DNA from: a bacterium
Lineage (GTDB): Bacteria; Verrucomicrobiota; Verrucomicrobiia; Limisphaerales; RI-55
Direction of reading: 5' to 3'
DNA length: 64,000 bases
Assembly: GCA_016124235.1 (NCBI GenBank)
Contig: WGOC01000003.1
Coordinates: 1 to 64,000 of the forward strand
The translations under genes were made by a program, and so were the position numbers. Below the pieces are notes generated by a model, which was not told the origin of the DNA, searched no databases, and was given only the letters and a program-made list of their open reading frames with translations. This document shows, in pieces, positions 51,498-61,414 of the stretch (position 1 is the stretch's first letter; every line of letters begins with the position of its first letter).

Positions 51498-52094
51498 ATG
51501 AAAATAACCCGGAATCTCAACACAGGCTTCTGCGGCCTGACCTTCGCCGCGGCGGTCTTAATTGCGCAGCCAGCGCGCGCAGTGACCTGGACTCAATGGT
51601 CGTCCGCCGGCGGCGGCAATGATCATTGGTATGGGCTTACCGACGCCGCGGAAAGCTGGACGGATGCACGAACTCACGCATTGTCTGCATATAGCGGTTC
51701 GATCACGGACCTCGTCGCGATCAACAGCGCCGCAGAGCAATCGTTCTTGGTTGGGGCTTTCGGCAGCACTGAGTGGCTTTGGATCGGTCTGACCGACCAG
51801 GCGCAGGAAGGAAATTGGAGCGTGTGGACGAGTGGCGAGCCGGTCACCTATACCAACTGGTCTCCCGGCGAGCCGAACGACTATCAACCTGCAGGCGGTG
51901 AAGATTATGCGGCCATGAACTGGTTCGGTGCCGGCCTGTGGAACGACCTCGACAGCGGAAGAACGCTGCGGGGAATCATCGAACGAACAGACCGGCCAAC
52001 GGGCGTACCCGACGGCGGCGCAACAATCGCATTGTTCGGATTTGGGCTGGCCGGTCTCGCATTCGTCCGGCGCGGATTCACGTCACAGAAATAG
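51498..52094 (+). CDS. Secreted C-type lectin-domain protein with VPDSG-CTERM tail
   Basis: The 198-residue protein has a signal peptide ending at ARA (residue ~28). The C-type lectin-like fold shows WTDARTHALS, WLWIGLTDQAQEGNWSVWTSGEPVTYTNWSPGEPND and WNDLDSG (EPN and WND calcium-site motifs). The C-terminus, VPDGGATIALFGFGLAGLAFVRRGF, is a VPDSG-CTERM sorting tail of the exosortase-processed type known from Verrucomicrobia. It is probably surface- or matrix-attached. ATG at 51498, two bases after AACAACC, lacks a Shine-Dalgarno. Confidence 0.9.
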   Translation: MKITRNLNTGFCGLTFAAAVLIAQPARAVTWTQWSSAGGGNDHWYGLTDAAESWTDARTHALSAYSGSITDLVAINSAAEQSFLVGAFGSTEWLWIGLTDQAQEGNWSVWTSGEPVTYTNWSPGEPNDYQPAGGEDYAAMNWFGAGLWNDLDSGRTLRGIIERTDRPTGVPDGGATIALFGFGLAGLAFVRRGFTSQK

Positions 52095-52239
52095 ACGCGT
52101 ATGTTGTTTCACCACGGCATTTGTCCAGCAATGTTGGAAAACTCTGACAACGGTTTAGAAAAGGTCGTGGCCATTGTGTGAACTGGACTGCGTGATTCTA
52201 CCACCCAGCCGCATATCACTTTTACAAAACCGGTTTCGA

Positions 52240-55200
52240 CTATTTCACCGGCAACGCCTCTTGCGAAATTGTTTCTGAATCGTCCGATTTGATAAAGCGT
52301 TCACGCAGCCCGTCGACGAGAAAATAAATCGTCGGGATCACGACCAGCGTCAATACGGTGGAAGTTGTCAGACCGCAGATCACCGTGATGGCCATGGGGG
52401 TGCGGATTTCCGCGCCGTCGCCCAGGCCGAGCGCCATCGGCAGCAAGCCCAGCACGGTCGTCGCCGTGGTCATCAAGATCGGCCGCAATCGCACGCGGCC
52501 TGCCGTGACGATGGCCTCGACCAGATCCAGCCCGCGCCCCCGCAGTGTGTTGATGTAGTCGACAAGCACGATCGCGTTGTTCACCACGATGCCGGCGAGC
52601 ATAATCAATCCGAGGAACACCACGACCGACACGCTGATGTGTAGCGCGACCAATCCCGCGGCGCTTCCGAAGAACGCCAATGGAATCGTCAGCATAATGA
52701 TTAACGGCTGCAGCAGACTTTCAAACTGTGCCGCCATGATGACGTAAACGAGAAACATGCTGAGCCCCAGCGCCAGGTAGAGGCTGCCTTTGCTGTGCTC
52801 GAATTCCTCGTTCTGACCCGTGATCGCGAAGTTCATATCGGCCGGCCATTTGATCTGCGATCGCAGCGTTTCGTTGATCTTTTTCACTGCGCCGCCGAGC
52901 GAACCTTTGGCGATGTTTGCTTGAACCAATGCCACGCGCCGACCGGAAATGCGACGAACTTCGCTGGGTCCTTCGCCGATTTTCAAGTCGGCGATCGAGG
53001 CCAACGGGATTGGTTGAATGCCGCCGGGATTGATCGTCAGCCGTCCGACATCCTGCGCGAACTCGCGATCGCTTTCGGCCAGGCGGACGACGATCGGGAT
53101 GCGCCGATCCTTGAGATTGAAGCGCGTCGCTTCGTAGCCTTTGACGAGGTCGCGCACCTGCTGGGCCACCGTGTTGATGTTCAATCCATACAGGCTGAGT
53201 TTGTCCCGATGATAGAGTACTTGGATTTCCGGTGCACCGCTGCGCAAAGTGGTTTCGACATCCGCCAGCTCAGGCAGTTCGGCGAGGGCCGATTCGGCTT
53301 GTTTGGAAATCTGTTTCAACAGCGGCAAATCGTCGCCTTCAATCTCAACGACAATCGGTGTTTTGGAACTGAACAAAACCGGTCGCACGACGCGCACATC
53401 AGCATCCGGAATGTCGCGGAAGAACCGCCGTAAACGGGTCATGACGCGTTCCTCAGTCGCGATCGGGTCGCGGCCAGGCGCCAGAACCACTTTGAAGCGC
53501 GCGGAATGTTCGCCTTCGTCCGAGCGCTTCATGTTGGTCACGTCGTAACCGAAAGTGACGAGCAGGGTTTGAATTTCCTCCTTGTTGGCGAGGATCTCCT
53601 TTTCGACCGGCGTCAGGATCGCCGTCGTTTCCTCGATTGGCGTGCCGACGGGCAGGCTGACTTCAAAGGTGAATTCGCCTTGATGAACTTCCGGCAGCAA
53701 CTCGGTTTCGAGTCGGGAACCCAACGTCCACGTGAAATAAAAAGTCGCCGCGGTGAGACCGAGAATAACGACGGGATTGCGCAAGGCCCAACGAATGCAG
53801 AGCGGGTAAAATGAATTGAGAAAATTGAGGAACGCGGTGGCGAGTTTGAGCGGCAGCCAGGTGACCCAGCGAATGACGACCATCACGGCGGGCGCGATAA
53901 CACGAACGATCAACCACGCTAGCAACATGAACAACGACACGAACAATTTGCCGACCAGCTCCAGAACCAGGCCCACGATCAGTCGCAGCACGAACCAAAT
54001 CATCAGCGGGTATTTCCACGGCGACTGCCACGCCAGTGAACTGCGGAAGCGCGTCCAGGCGGTGAATTCGCGCCAGAGCACGCCCGCGCCCATCACGTCC
54101 TGCAGTTCGAGTTTGCGCCGGCTTGCGAGCATCGGGATGAACCAGATCGCGACGATCAACGACGCAATCAGAGAAATGACGACCGCCAGCCCGAGATCGC
54201 CGAACGCCTGGCCCGCGATGCCTTGAACGAAGACGAGCGGGAAGAACACGGCGACCGATGTCAATGTGGACGCGACAACGGCAGCGCCCACTTCATGCGT
54301 ACCGCGAATCGCCGCCGTCCGGACGTCGTCACCTTCATCGCGACAGCGGAAGATGGATTCCAACACGACGATCGAATTGTCCACCAGCATGCCGACGCCG
54401 AGCGCCAGACCGCCGAGTGACATGATGTTCAGCGAGACGCCGAGCAGATTGAGCGGCGCGAACGTGACGAGCAACGACATCGGGATGCTGACCGCGATAA
54501 TCGCCGTGCTTTTCAGATCGCAGAGGAACAAATAGAGAACGAGCACCGCCAGCAGACCGCCCATAACCGCCGTGCTTTTTACCTCGTTAATGCTGCTCTC
54601 GATGAACTTTGAACGATCGGCCACAATCTTCAGGGTGGCGCCTTCTTCCTGCCAAAGTTGTTGCGCGAGGCCGGCGGAAGCTTGTTTTTGCGGACCGAAC
54701 TGGAACATCGACTTCGGCTTTTCCTCGCCTTCTTTTTTTCGCAGTTCACCGATCTTGTCGGTCACCGCTTTGGCCACGGCGACCATGTTGGCATCGGCTT
54801 CCTTGTAAATGTCCACCTGCACGCTTTCTTCGCCGTCCGTGTGGGTGTCGATCTGCCGATCCTTTTGCGATCTCAAAACGGTTCCCAAATCGCGGACGCG
54901 GACATCGTGGTCGGCAATTCTGGCGACGACGGTGTCTTCAATTTGTGTCAGGTCTTCAAATTCATTGAGCGTGCGGACCATGTATTCGGCCTTGCCTTCG
55001 CGAATGGTGCCACCGGCGACGTTGATGTTTTCCTGTCGCAGTCGGTCGATGACATTCTGGATCGAAAGCCCGCTGCGCATCAATTTGTCCTCGTCGAGCA
55101 TGACGTGGATTTCTTCCTCGAGTCCGCCCCGGATGCGAACGGCGGCCACACCTTTAATCGGTTCGAGCGCGCGTTTGATTTGCAACTCGGAAATCCGGCG

Positions 55201-55686
55201 CAATCGACGCAATCCGGCTTCGCCCGCGTAGCGCTGGCCTTCACCGGCAAAGCTCAATTCCATGATCGGATCGAGCGACGGATCGAAGTGCAGAATGAGC
55301 GGCTTTTCGGCTTCGCGCGGCAGGAAGACCAGATCGAGTTTTTCGAGCGTGTCCTGCGTGGCGTCCGACATGTGAGTGCCCCAAACGAACTCCAGTACGA
55401 CGTCGCTGATGCCCGCCCGGCTGATGCTGCTGATGCGATTCAAACCGCCGATGACGCCGAGCGCTTCCTCAATTGGGCGGCTGACATCGTTTTCCACTTC
55501 CTCCGGTGCTGCGCCGGGATACTCGGTGCGGACGGTGATCGTCGGGTAAGTCAGTTCCGGCATCAACGTCACCGGCAACCGGTTGAACGAGAAATAGCCA
55601 AATACGACCGCGGCGAGGAAAACCATCAACACGGCCACCGGCCGGTCCGTGGTGAAGGAGGACCGTTTGAAGGGCGCGCTCATCAA
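52240..55686 (-). CDS. RND-family efflux transporter (HAE1/AcrB-like)
   Basis: The 1148-residue inner-membrane proton antiporter starts with RPVAVLMVFLAAVVFGYFSFNRLPVTLMPEL and YPGAAPEEVENDVSRPIEEAL. It carries the GMLVDNSIVVLE motif in the first half and GIVVNNAIVLVDYINTLRGRGLDLVEAIVTAGRVRLRPILMTTATTVLGLLPMAL in the second. It is longer than the family norm (~1030). The surplus is a central hydrophobic stretch (~550-650) with several extra membrane-like segments. It overlaps the adaptor gene by four bases. Confidence 0.94.
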   Translation of the reverse strand: MMSAPFKRSSFTTDRPVAVLMVFLAAVVFGYFSFNRLPVTLMPELTYPTITVRTEYPGAAPEEVENDVSRPIEEALGVIGGLNRISSISRAGISDVVLEFVWGTHMSDATQDTLEKLDLVFLPREAEKPLILHFDPSLDPIMELSFAGEGQRYAGEAGLRRLRRISELQIKRALEPIKGVAAVRIRGGLEEEIHVMLDEDKLMRSGLSIQNVIDRLRQENINVAGGTIREGKAEYMVRTLNEFEDLTQIEDTVVARIADHDVRVRDLGTVLRSQKDRQIDTHTDGEESVQVDIYKEADANMVAVAKAVTDKIGELRKKEGEEKPKSMFQFGPQKQASAGLAQQLWQEEGATLKIVADRSKFIESSINEVKSTAVMGGLLAVLVLYLFLCDLKSTAIIAVSIPMSLLVTFAPLNLLGVSLNIMSLGGLALGVGMLVDNSIVVLESIFRCRDEGDDVRTAAIRGTHEVGAAVVASTLTSVAVFFPLVFVQGIAGQAFGDLGLAVVISLIASLIVAIWFIPMLASRRKLELQDVMGAGVLWREFTAWTRFRSSLAWQSPWKYPLMIWFVLRLIVGLVLELVGKLFVSLFMLLAWLIVRVIAPAVMVVIRWVTWLPLKLATAFLNFLNSFYPLCIRWALRNPVVILGLTAATFYFTWTLGSRLETELLPEVHQGEFTFEVSLPVGTPIEETTAILTPVEKEILANKEEIQTLLVTFGYDVTNMKRSDEGEHSARFKVVLAPGRDPIATEERVMTRLRRFFRDIPDADVRVVRPVLFSSKTPIVVEIEGDDLPLLKQISKQAESALAELPELADVETTLRSGAPEIQVLYHRDKLSLYGLNINTVAQQVRDLVKGYEATRFNLKDRRIPIVVRLAESDREFAQDVGRLTINPGGIQPIPLASIADLKIGEGPSEVRRISGRRVALVQANIAKGSLGGAVKKINETLRSQIKWPADMNFAITGQNEEFEHSKGSLYLALGLSMFLVYVIMAAQFESLLQPLIIMLTIPLAFFGSAAGLVALHISVSVVVFLGLIMLAGIVVNNAIVLVDYINTLRGRGLDLVEAIVTAGRVRLRPILMTTATTVLGLLPMALGLGDGAEIRTPMAITVICGLTTSTVLTLVVIPTIYFLVDGLRERFIKSDDSETISQEALPVK

Positions 55687-56963
55687 CTTGCCGACGAATT
55701 GGCGGGCTTGGTCTTGGCCTGTTCCGCCGCGGCGCCCGCGGCCGGCTTGTCCTTGTCTTTTTCCGGATCGGGATCGCCGGGCAGGCGGACCAAGGCACCG
55801 TCCTTGAGACCGGTCTGGCCCGCGACGACAATCTGATCGCCTTCGGCAAATCCCTTGGCCGGCTCGATGTTGAACTTATCGGCCATCGCGGGTTCCACCA
55901 GCAACCGCTCCACGCGTCGGTCATTCTTGAGCCGATAAACGAAGAACTGTTCGCCATCGAGCACGACCGCTCGCCGGGAAATCAGCAGGGCGTCGGGTTT
56001 GGTCGCCAGCACGATTTCGATTTCCACGTACATCCCGGGGAGCAGGATTTTGTTGTGCCGCAATCCGATCGTGACTTTCACGTTGCCGGTTTTGGGTTCA
56101 ACCACGGGGGAAATGCGTTTGATATAACCCTCAAACTTGCGATCGGGATAGACCGTCGAAGAAATGCGAGCCGGTTGATCGACACGCAATTGGGGCAGGT
56201 ACATCGCGCTGACCGAGAGATAAGCGACGATGGAATCGAAATCGACGATGTCAAACAGCTGCTGATTGTTGGAGACGAGGTCGCCAATCTTGATCAATCG
56301 TTGGCTGATCGTGCCGTCGATCGGCGCGCGAATTTCTGTGTAGTCGAGCTGTCGGCGGGCCTCCTCCACGCTCAATTGCAGTTGGCGCAACTCAAATTTC
56401 GCGTCGGTGTAAGCCTGTTCGCTAACCAGCTTTTGCTGGTAGAGATTCTCCACGCGGTTGAACTCGGCCTGGCTCTTTTCAAACTGGTTCTGGGCTTTCT
56501 CGAGTGCGGTGCGTTGTTCGTTGTCTTCGAGCCGGGCGATTACCTCGTCCTTTTTCACTTCGCTGCCTTCCTCGACGAGCAACTCCTTCACGCGATTGGA
56601 CGCCCGGGCGAGGACTTTGACCTCCTGTTCGGCTTCGAGATACCAGGACGACTTGAGCGTCGACTCAATGGGGCCGCGACTGAGCGCGGCGACTTCGACC
56701 GGGATGGCCTGCTCCTTCTTGTCGTCATCCTTTTTGGCGTCCTTGGCGCCGTAATTGCAGCCGCCAGCCATGAGCAGGAGGCACAATCCGATCCGAGTCG
56801 GCAGGCAGGCGAAAAAGTGGGCGCGTTTCGAGATCTTCAAATGGGCTGTCGGAGTTCGGTGTTTGCAGCAGGACAGGCGAGCTGTCGCCGGAACGGAGTT
56901 ATGACACCGCCATAGGCTATTTGGTTTCAAACTTTTCCTGTGAAATGTTGCTTTGCCAGCCAC
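55683..56963 (-). CDS. RND periplasmic adaptor (MFP) lipoprotein
   Basis: The 426-residue membrane-fusion protein has a lipobox LMAGGC near residue 69, so it is a lipoprotein. Later come the barrel/lipoyl region (VEVAALSRGPIESTLKS, then VKELLVEEGSEVKKDEVIARLEDNE), a coiled coil with Glu/Gln, and DYTEIRAPIDGTISQRLIKIGDLV. The tail is Lys/Ala-rich. The ATG at 56963 gives an unusually long pre-signal region; a TTG near residue 42 may be the true start. The gene is coupled to the pump gene. Confidence 0.92.
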   Translation of the reverse strand: MAGKATFHRKSLKPNSLWRCHNSVPATARLSCCKHRTPTAHLKISKRAHFFACLPTRIGLCLLLMAGGCNYGAKDAKKDDDKKEQAIPVEVAALSRGPIESTLKSSWYLEAEQEVKVLARASNRVKELLVEEGSEVKKDEVIARLEDNEQRTALEKAQNQFEKSQAEFNRVENLYQQKLVSEQAYTDAKFELRQLQLSVEEARRQLDYTEIRAPIDGTISQRLIKIGDLVSNNQQLFDIVDFDSIVAYLSVSAMYLPQLRVDQPARISSTVYPDRKFEGYIKRISPVVEPKTGNVKVTIGLRHNKILLPGMYVEIEIVLATKPDALLISRRAVVLDGEQFFVYRLKNDRRVERLLVEPAMADKFNIEPAKGFAEGDQIVVAGQTGLKDGALVRLPGDPDPEKDKDKPAAGAAAEQAKTKPANSSAS

Positions 56964-57219
56964 CTGTTATTTCTTTTGTCGAAGAAAAGTGGGCCGACAT
57001 TGGGACGTATGTTTTGGTGCCATCGCAATGCAATTGACCGTTCCGCCATGAGTGCTGGTTAGTTCTGCGATTAGCGATCGTTCTCGCGCCGAGTAATGGC
57101 GATGAGGCCGTCCGAGGTCGGGCGGGCCAGCCGGAGTGGGGCTTGATTTATGAGTAACGAAGCGGCGGTCCGAAGCTTGACTTTGTTTCCCGTCATGGCG
57201 CTTCTGATAGTCGCTTGCT
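56964..57219. other. Divergent intergenic region
   Basis: This 256-bp gap between the pump adaptor (minus) and the glycosyltransferase (plus) should hold both promoters. I see no clear -35/-10 pair or operator by eye. Confidence 0.4.
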
Positions 57220-58335
57220 ATGCGAATTCTCATTACGACGGTAACCGCCGGGGCTGGCCACTTGCAGGCTGCGGCCGCGATCAAGGAAGCCTGGCCGATT
57301 GTCTCGCCGGGCGACGAGGTAACCCAGGTCGACGTGCTGGATCACGTCCCCAAACTTTATCGCAAGGTTTATGTGGACGGTTACGTGAAGTTGATCGAGA
57401 AGGCACCCGAATTGTGGGGATACCTGTTCAAAAAAACCGATAATCACCGGCTGCTCGCCAAGGTTGGAAAATGGCGCGGTGAGATGGCGCGTCACACCTA
57501 CCGGACGTTTGCCAAATTGCTTCGCGAACACCGACCGGATGTGGTGATCAGCACGCATTTCATGCCGGTTGAAATCCTCGCTGGCATTCAAAGTCGGCAT
57601 CACGATTTCAAACCGTTTCACGCCTGCGTGGTCACTGATTTCGAAGCGCACGCCCTGTGGCTCGAACATCGAGTGAACCTGTATTGTGTGGCGGCGGAAG
57701 AGACCCGCCGCAGCCTGGTGGCGCGCGGGATGGAAGCCGACCGCGTCGTGGCGACCGGCATTCCCATCGCCCAGCGTTTTTCGCAACCGATTGACAGCAA
57801 AGCCGTGCGTCGCAAATACGGTTGGCGGGATGACTTGCCGGTTTTGTTGGTGCTGGGGGGCGGCTTTGGAATGGGCCCGGTCGCCGAGGTTTTGAACGGA
57901 CTCGATCAAGTGTCCGGTGACTTTCAAACCGTCGTGGTGGCGGGCCGAAACGCGGAACTGCGGGAAAAACTGAGTGCGGTTGATCGCCGCCATCCGACCG
58001 ATGTTCTCGGCTTTGTGACGAACATGCACGAATTGATGAGCGTGGCGTCATTGATCATTTCCAAGCCGGGCGGATTGACAACCTCTGAGGCGTTGGCGCT
58101 CGGCAAACCGTTGTTCATTCTCAATCCCATTCCCGGTCAGGAAGCCGCGAACAGTGATTACCTTCTCGAGCGAGGGGCGGCGGTGAAGGTCAACCGGGTG
58201 GACGATGTGGCCGCAAAAGTGGAGGGATTATTGGCTGGCAATCGTTTGTCGGAATTGGGGAAAGCGGCAGCCAAATTAGGTCGACCGGCGGCTGCCTTGG
58301 ACGTGTGTCGGGCGGTTTTGGCCAAAGTCAAATAG
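57220..58335 (+). CDS. MGDG-synthase-like glycosyltransferase (GT28 type)
   Basis: The 371-residue membrane-associated glycosyltransferase transfers a sugar to diacylglycerol in related enzymes. The opening MRILITTVTAGAGHLQAAAAIKEAW matches MGDG_synth; later GGGFGMGPVAEVL, DVLGFVTNMHELMSVASLIISKPGGLTTSEALALGKPLFILNPIPGQEAANSDYL fits the UDP-sugar-binding domain. It might make glycolipids of the envelope; the exact sugar is unknown. Confidence 0.86.
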   Translation: MRILITTVTAGAGHLQAAAAIKEAWPIVSPGDEVTQVDVLDHVPKLYRKVYVDGYVKLIEKAPELWGYLFKKTDNHRLLAKVGKWRGEMARHTYRTFAKLLREHRPDVVISTHFMPVEILAGIQSRHHDFKPFHACVVTDFEAHALWLEHRVNLYCVAAEETRRSLVARGMEADRVVATGIPIAQRFSQPIDSKAVRRKYGWRDDLPVLLVLGGGFGMGPVAEVLNGLDQVSGDFQTVVVAGRNAELREKLSAVDRRHPTDVLGFVTNMHELMSVASLIISKPGGLTTSEALALGKPLFILNPIPGQEAANSDYLLERGAAVKVNRVDDVAAKVEGLLAGNRLSELGKAAAKLGRPAAALDVCRAVLAKVK

Positions 58336-58343
58336 TGTTAGCG

Positions 58344-60365
58344 ATGCACAGCGCGGCCTTCCTGCAAGATCTCGCGGTCGTAATGCTGGTGGCTGGTTGC
58401 GTTACGATTTTGTTTCGCTGGCTGCGGCAGCCGGTGGTTCTCGGCTACATTTTTGCCGGGCTGATCATCGGGCCACACCTCATGCCGCGGCCGTTGATTT
58501 CCAGCGAGGAGAGCATTCAGACACTTGCGGAACTGGGCATTGTTTTTCTCCTGTTTGCGCTCGGTCTGGAATTCAACTTTCGGAAGATCCGCCGGATTGG
58601 AATCACCGCCTTCGTCGTCGCTCCGCTGGAAACGGCGTTGATGTTTTTCCTCGGTTACCAGATCGGCCAGTGGTTTGGCTGGACGGCCATGGATCGGGTT
58701 TATCTCGGTGGGATCATGATGATTTCCTCAACGACAATCATCGCCAAGACGTTGGCGGAATTGAAGAAAACGGGTGAAGAATTCGCCGGTGTAATCTTCG
58801 GCATTTTGATCGCGGAAGATATCATCGCGATCCTGCTCATCGCCTCGCTGTCGGGAATTGGCCTCGGTGAGTCGTTTCGTTTGGGATCGGTGATTGAAAT
58901 CATTTTGCGACTGACCATCTTCCTCGTCGCGTCCGTTGTTGTCGGGATTTTGACCGTGCCCCGGTTGCTTCGATTCGTGGCCCGTTTTCGAAACGACGAA
59001 ACGTTGCTGGTAACGACATTGGGCCTGCTCTTTGCAATGGCTTTGCTGGCCTTGGAATTGAAATTTAGTGTTGCTCTGGGCGCATTCATCATCGGCGCGG
59101 TAATCGCGGAATCGGACGAAATTCATAAGATCGAACGGTTGATGGCGCCGCTGCGCGACATGTTTAGTGCGGTGTTCTTCGTGGCGATTGGTCTTTTGAT
59201 CGAACCAAAGCTATTGCGCGAATATCTCCTGCCGATCGTCGTGATCACTCTGGCGGTGATCGTCGGTAAGATTGTCGCGTGTTCATTCGGTTGTTTTGTT
59301 GCCGGTTACGATCGTCGCGTCGCCCTGCGTGCCGGGTTGGGACTTTCCCAGATTGGCGAATTTTCGTTTATCATCGCGGCGTTGGGCGTATCGCTTGGTG
59401 TGACGAGTCATTTCCTCTACCCAATTGCTGTTGCGGTCTCTGCGCTGACATCCATGTTGACGCCCTACCTCATCCGGCATGCCGGACCGGTGCTGCAATG
59501 GTATGAGCGATTGGCTCCAGCTTCCTTGAGGAGTTACCAGGACGACTACACGACGTGGCTGCAACAATCTCGACAAAACCGCAAACGGAGTCTTCCCGTG
59601 CAACTCCTGCGACCGATGGTGCTGCAAATGGCGATCAATCTGGCGCTGATGGCGGGAATGTTTCTGGTCGCCGTTTTTGTGGAACGACAGTCGATTCCCT
59701 GGCTGGATTCGCTACCGGTTTGGTCGGGCGGAAAGCGGACCGTGTTGTGGATGGCCGCAATGGTTTGCAGTCTGCCGGTGAGCATTGCGTCACTGCGAAA
59801 GTTGCAAGCCATGAGCATGGTGATCTCGGAATGGACCGTGAAGAGTTCATTGGCGCCGAAACAGAAGGCCGCCGTGCGCGCGGTCGTTGCCAACACAATC
59901 CTGTTCACCGGCGTGGTGGGTTTGGGGTTGTTGATTCTGCTTTTGAGTTCGGCCTTGCTGCCACCGGTTGAATTGCTCGCTGTGCTTGCGTTGATTGCGC
60001 TGGTGATCGGTCTGCTGCTGAAGACGTTTTTCATTCGAATCTACGCACGCGCACAGGTTACGATTCGCGAGACGCTCACGCGGGAAATGGTCGAGCAACC
60101 CGCCGAACCCGCAAAGAAACGGTTGAATCTACCGGATGACGCCGAGTTGTTAACGCTTTTGTTGAATGAGCGCGCTCCCTGCGTGGGCAAAACAATTCAA
60201 GAGACCGGCTTGCGGTCGAAAACGGGCGCGAGCATCGTTGCGTTGAAACGGGACGGAAACTCGCTCGTCAATCCGCTGCCGAACATCGAACTCAAAGCCG
60301 GCGACGAATTGCTTTTGCTGGGTGGACCGGCACAGGTCGAAGATGCGCGCCGGATGCTCGAATGA
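58344..60365 (+). CDS. CPA2-type cation:proton antiporter (KefB-like) with TrkA-C domain
   Basis: The 673-residue membrane protein has about 12-13 hydrophobic segments. Family features include GYIFAGLIIGPHLMPRP, ELGIVFLLFALGLEFNFRKI, MMISSTTIIAKTLAELKKTGEEFAGVIFGILIAEDIIAILLIA and AGLGLSQIGEFSFIIAALGVSLGV. An extra membrane pair (~440-560) precedes a C-terminal TrkA-C/RCK_C domain (APCVGKTIQETGLRSKTGASIVALKRDG). No TrkA-N (NAD) domain is present. It is likely a K+/H+ or Na+/H+ antiporter. A GTG at 58335 is an alternative start. Confidence 0.92.
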   Translation: MHSAAFLQDLAVVMLVAGCVTILFRWLRQPVVLGYIFAGLIIGPHLMPRPLISSEESIQTLAELGIVFLLFALGLEFNFRKIRRIGITAFVVAPLETALMFFLGYQIGQWFGWTAMDRVYLGGIMMISSTTIIAKTLAELKKTGEEFAGVIFGILIAEDIIAILLIASLSGIGLGESFRLGSVIEIILRLTIFLVASVVVGILTVPRLLRFVARFRNDETLLVTTLGLLFAMALLALELKFSVALGAFIIGAVIAESDEIHKIERLMAPLRDMFSAVFFVAIGLLIEPKLLREYLLPIVVITLAVIVGKIVACSFGCFVAGYDRRVALRAGLGLSQIGEFSFIIAALGVSLGVTSHFLYPIAVAVSALTSMLTPYLIRHAGPVLQWYERLAPASLRSYQDDYTTWLQQSRQNRKRSLPVQLLRPMVLQMAINLALMAGMFLVAVFVERQSIPWLDSLPVWSGGKRTVLWMAAMVCSLPVSIASLRKLQAMSMVISEWTVKSSLAPKQKAAVRAVVANTILFTGVVGLGLLILLLSSALLPPVELLAVLALIALVIGLLLKTFFIRIYARAQVTIRETLTREMVEQPAEPAKKRLNLPDDAELLTLLLNERAPCVGKTIQETGLRSKTGASIVALKRDGNSLVNPLPNIELKAGDELLLLGGPAQVEDARRMLE

Positions 60366-60547
60366 CGTTGAATCGATCGGTGTTTGTGAAACAAAAGTGG
60401 TTGCGAGATTTCTATGTCGCTAGCAAACGCGCATCATCAAGTTTCCATCCAGACGTGAATGGTCGTTTTGGGTGTTCACATCAACAATCGTTGGCGAGCG
60501 GAAGACCAGTGCCACGTGTCAGTTGATCCCACCAGAAATCAGAATTC

Positions 60548-61396
60548 ATGACCACCGCGCGAGAAATCGAAGCAGAAGCCCGTCAGCTGACTGGATGGCG
60601 GCGCAAGTGGTTCGTGATCATTTTCGGTTCGCACACACCAGCCGGCAAGGCGTTTGACGTGGCGTTGTTTATCACGATTTTTCTGAGTGTCGCCGTCGTC
60701 ATGTTGGAGAGCGTTGCGACCATCCGGGCGCGCTATCATGAACAATTGCAATTGGCGGAATGGGTGTTCACGGCGCTGTTCACCGTCGAGTATATTTTAC
60801 GACTCGCTTGTGTTCCGCGTCCGGCTCGTTACGCACGCAGCTTTTTCGGCGTGGTCGATCTGCTGGCGGTGCTGCCGACGTACATCAATCTGCTTTTTAT
60901 CGGTACGCACTACCTGATGATTGTACGGGTAATGCGGCTGTTGCGTGTGTTCCGAGTCTTCAAACTTGCACGCTACCTTATCGAGGCGGATGTGTTGATA
61001 CGCGCTCTGCAGGCAAGTCGGGCAAAGATCTTTGTTTTCCTATGCGCCGTCGTGACGACCGTGTTCGTAATCGGAGCCACAATGTACATTGTGGAAGGCG
61101 AGTCGAATGGATTTACGAGCATCCCGCGCAGTGTTTACTGGGCGATCGTCACGTTGACCACGGTTGGCTACGGCGACATCGCGCCGCAAACGCCGTTGGG
61201 GCAGTTCCTGGCCTGTCTGGTGATGATTCTCGGTTACGGAGTGATTGCGGTGCCGACGGGGATTGTTTCCGTGGAGTTGCAACAGGCGGCGCGGCGATTC
61301 GCAAAACGACGTTGCCCGCAATGCGGCTTGGCGCAGCACGAACAGGATGCCCACTTTTGTCGCGCGTGTGGCAGTCAGCTCGAGCACACCGATTGA
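60548..61396 (+). CDS. Voltage-gated potassium channel with C-terminal zinc ribbon
   Basis: The 282-residue channel has six transmembrane helices. S4 carries Arg at 127, 130, 133, 136 and 142 with Lys139, the selectivity filter TVGYGD is at 205-210, and S6 follows. The C-terminal ~25 residues form a treble-clef-like zinc ribbon with Cys256, Cys259, Cys271 and Cys274 (CPQCGLAQHEQDAHFCRACGSQL). Zinc ribbon on a Kv-type channel is an unusual fusion. It follows a 182-bp gap with no clear promoter. Confidence 0.92.
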   Translation: MTTAREIEAEARQLTGWRRKWFVIIFGSHTPAGKAFDVALFITIFLSVAVVMLESVATIRARYHEQLQLAEWVFTALFTVEYILRLACVPRPARYARSFFGVVDLLAVLPTYINLLFIGTHYLMIVRVMRLLRVFRVFKLARYLIEADVLIRALQASRAKIFVFLCAVVTTVFVIGATMYIVEGESNGFTSIPRSVYWAIVTLTTVGYGDIAPQTPLGQFLACLVMILGYGVIAVPTGIVSVELQQAARRFAKRRCPQCGLAQHEQDAHFCRACGSQLEHTD

Positions 61397-61414
61397 ACAC
61401 CGCGCGTGCAGCGG

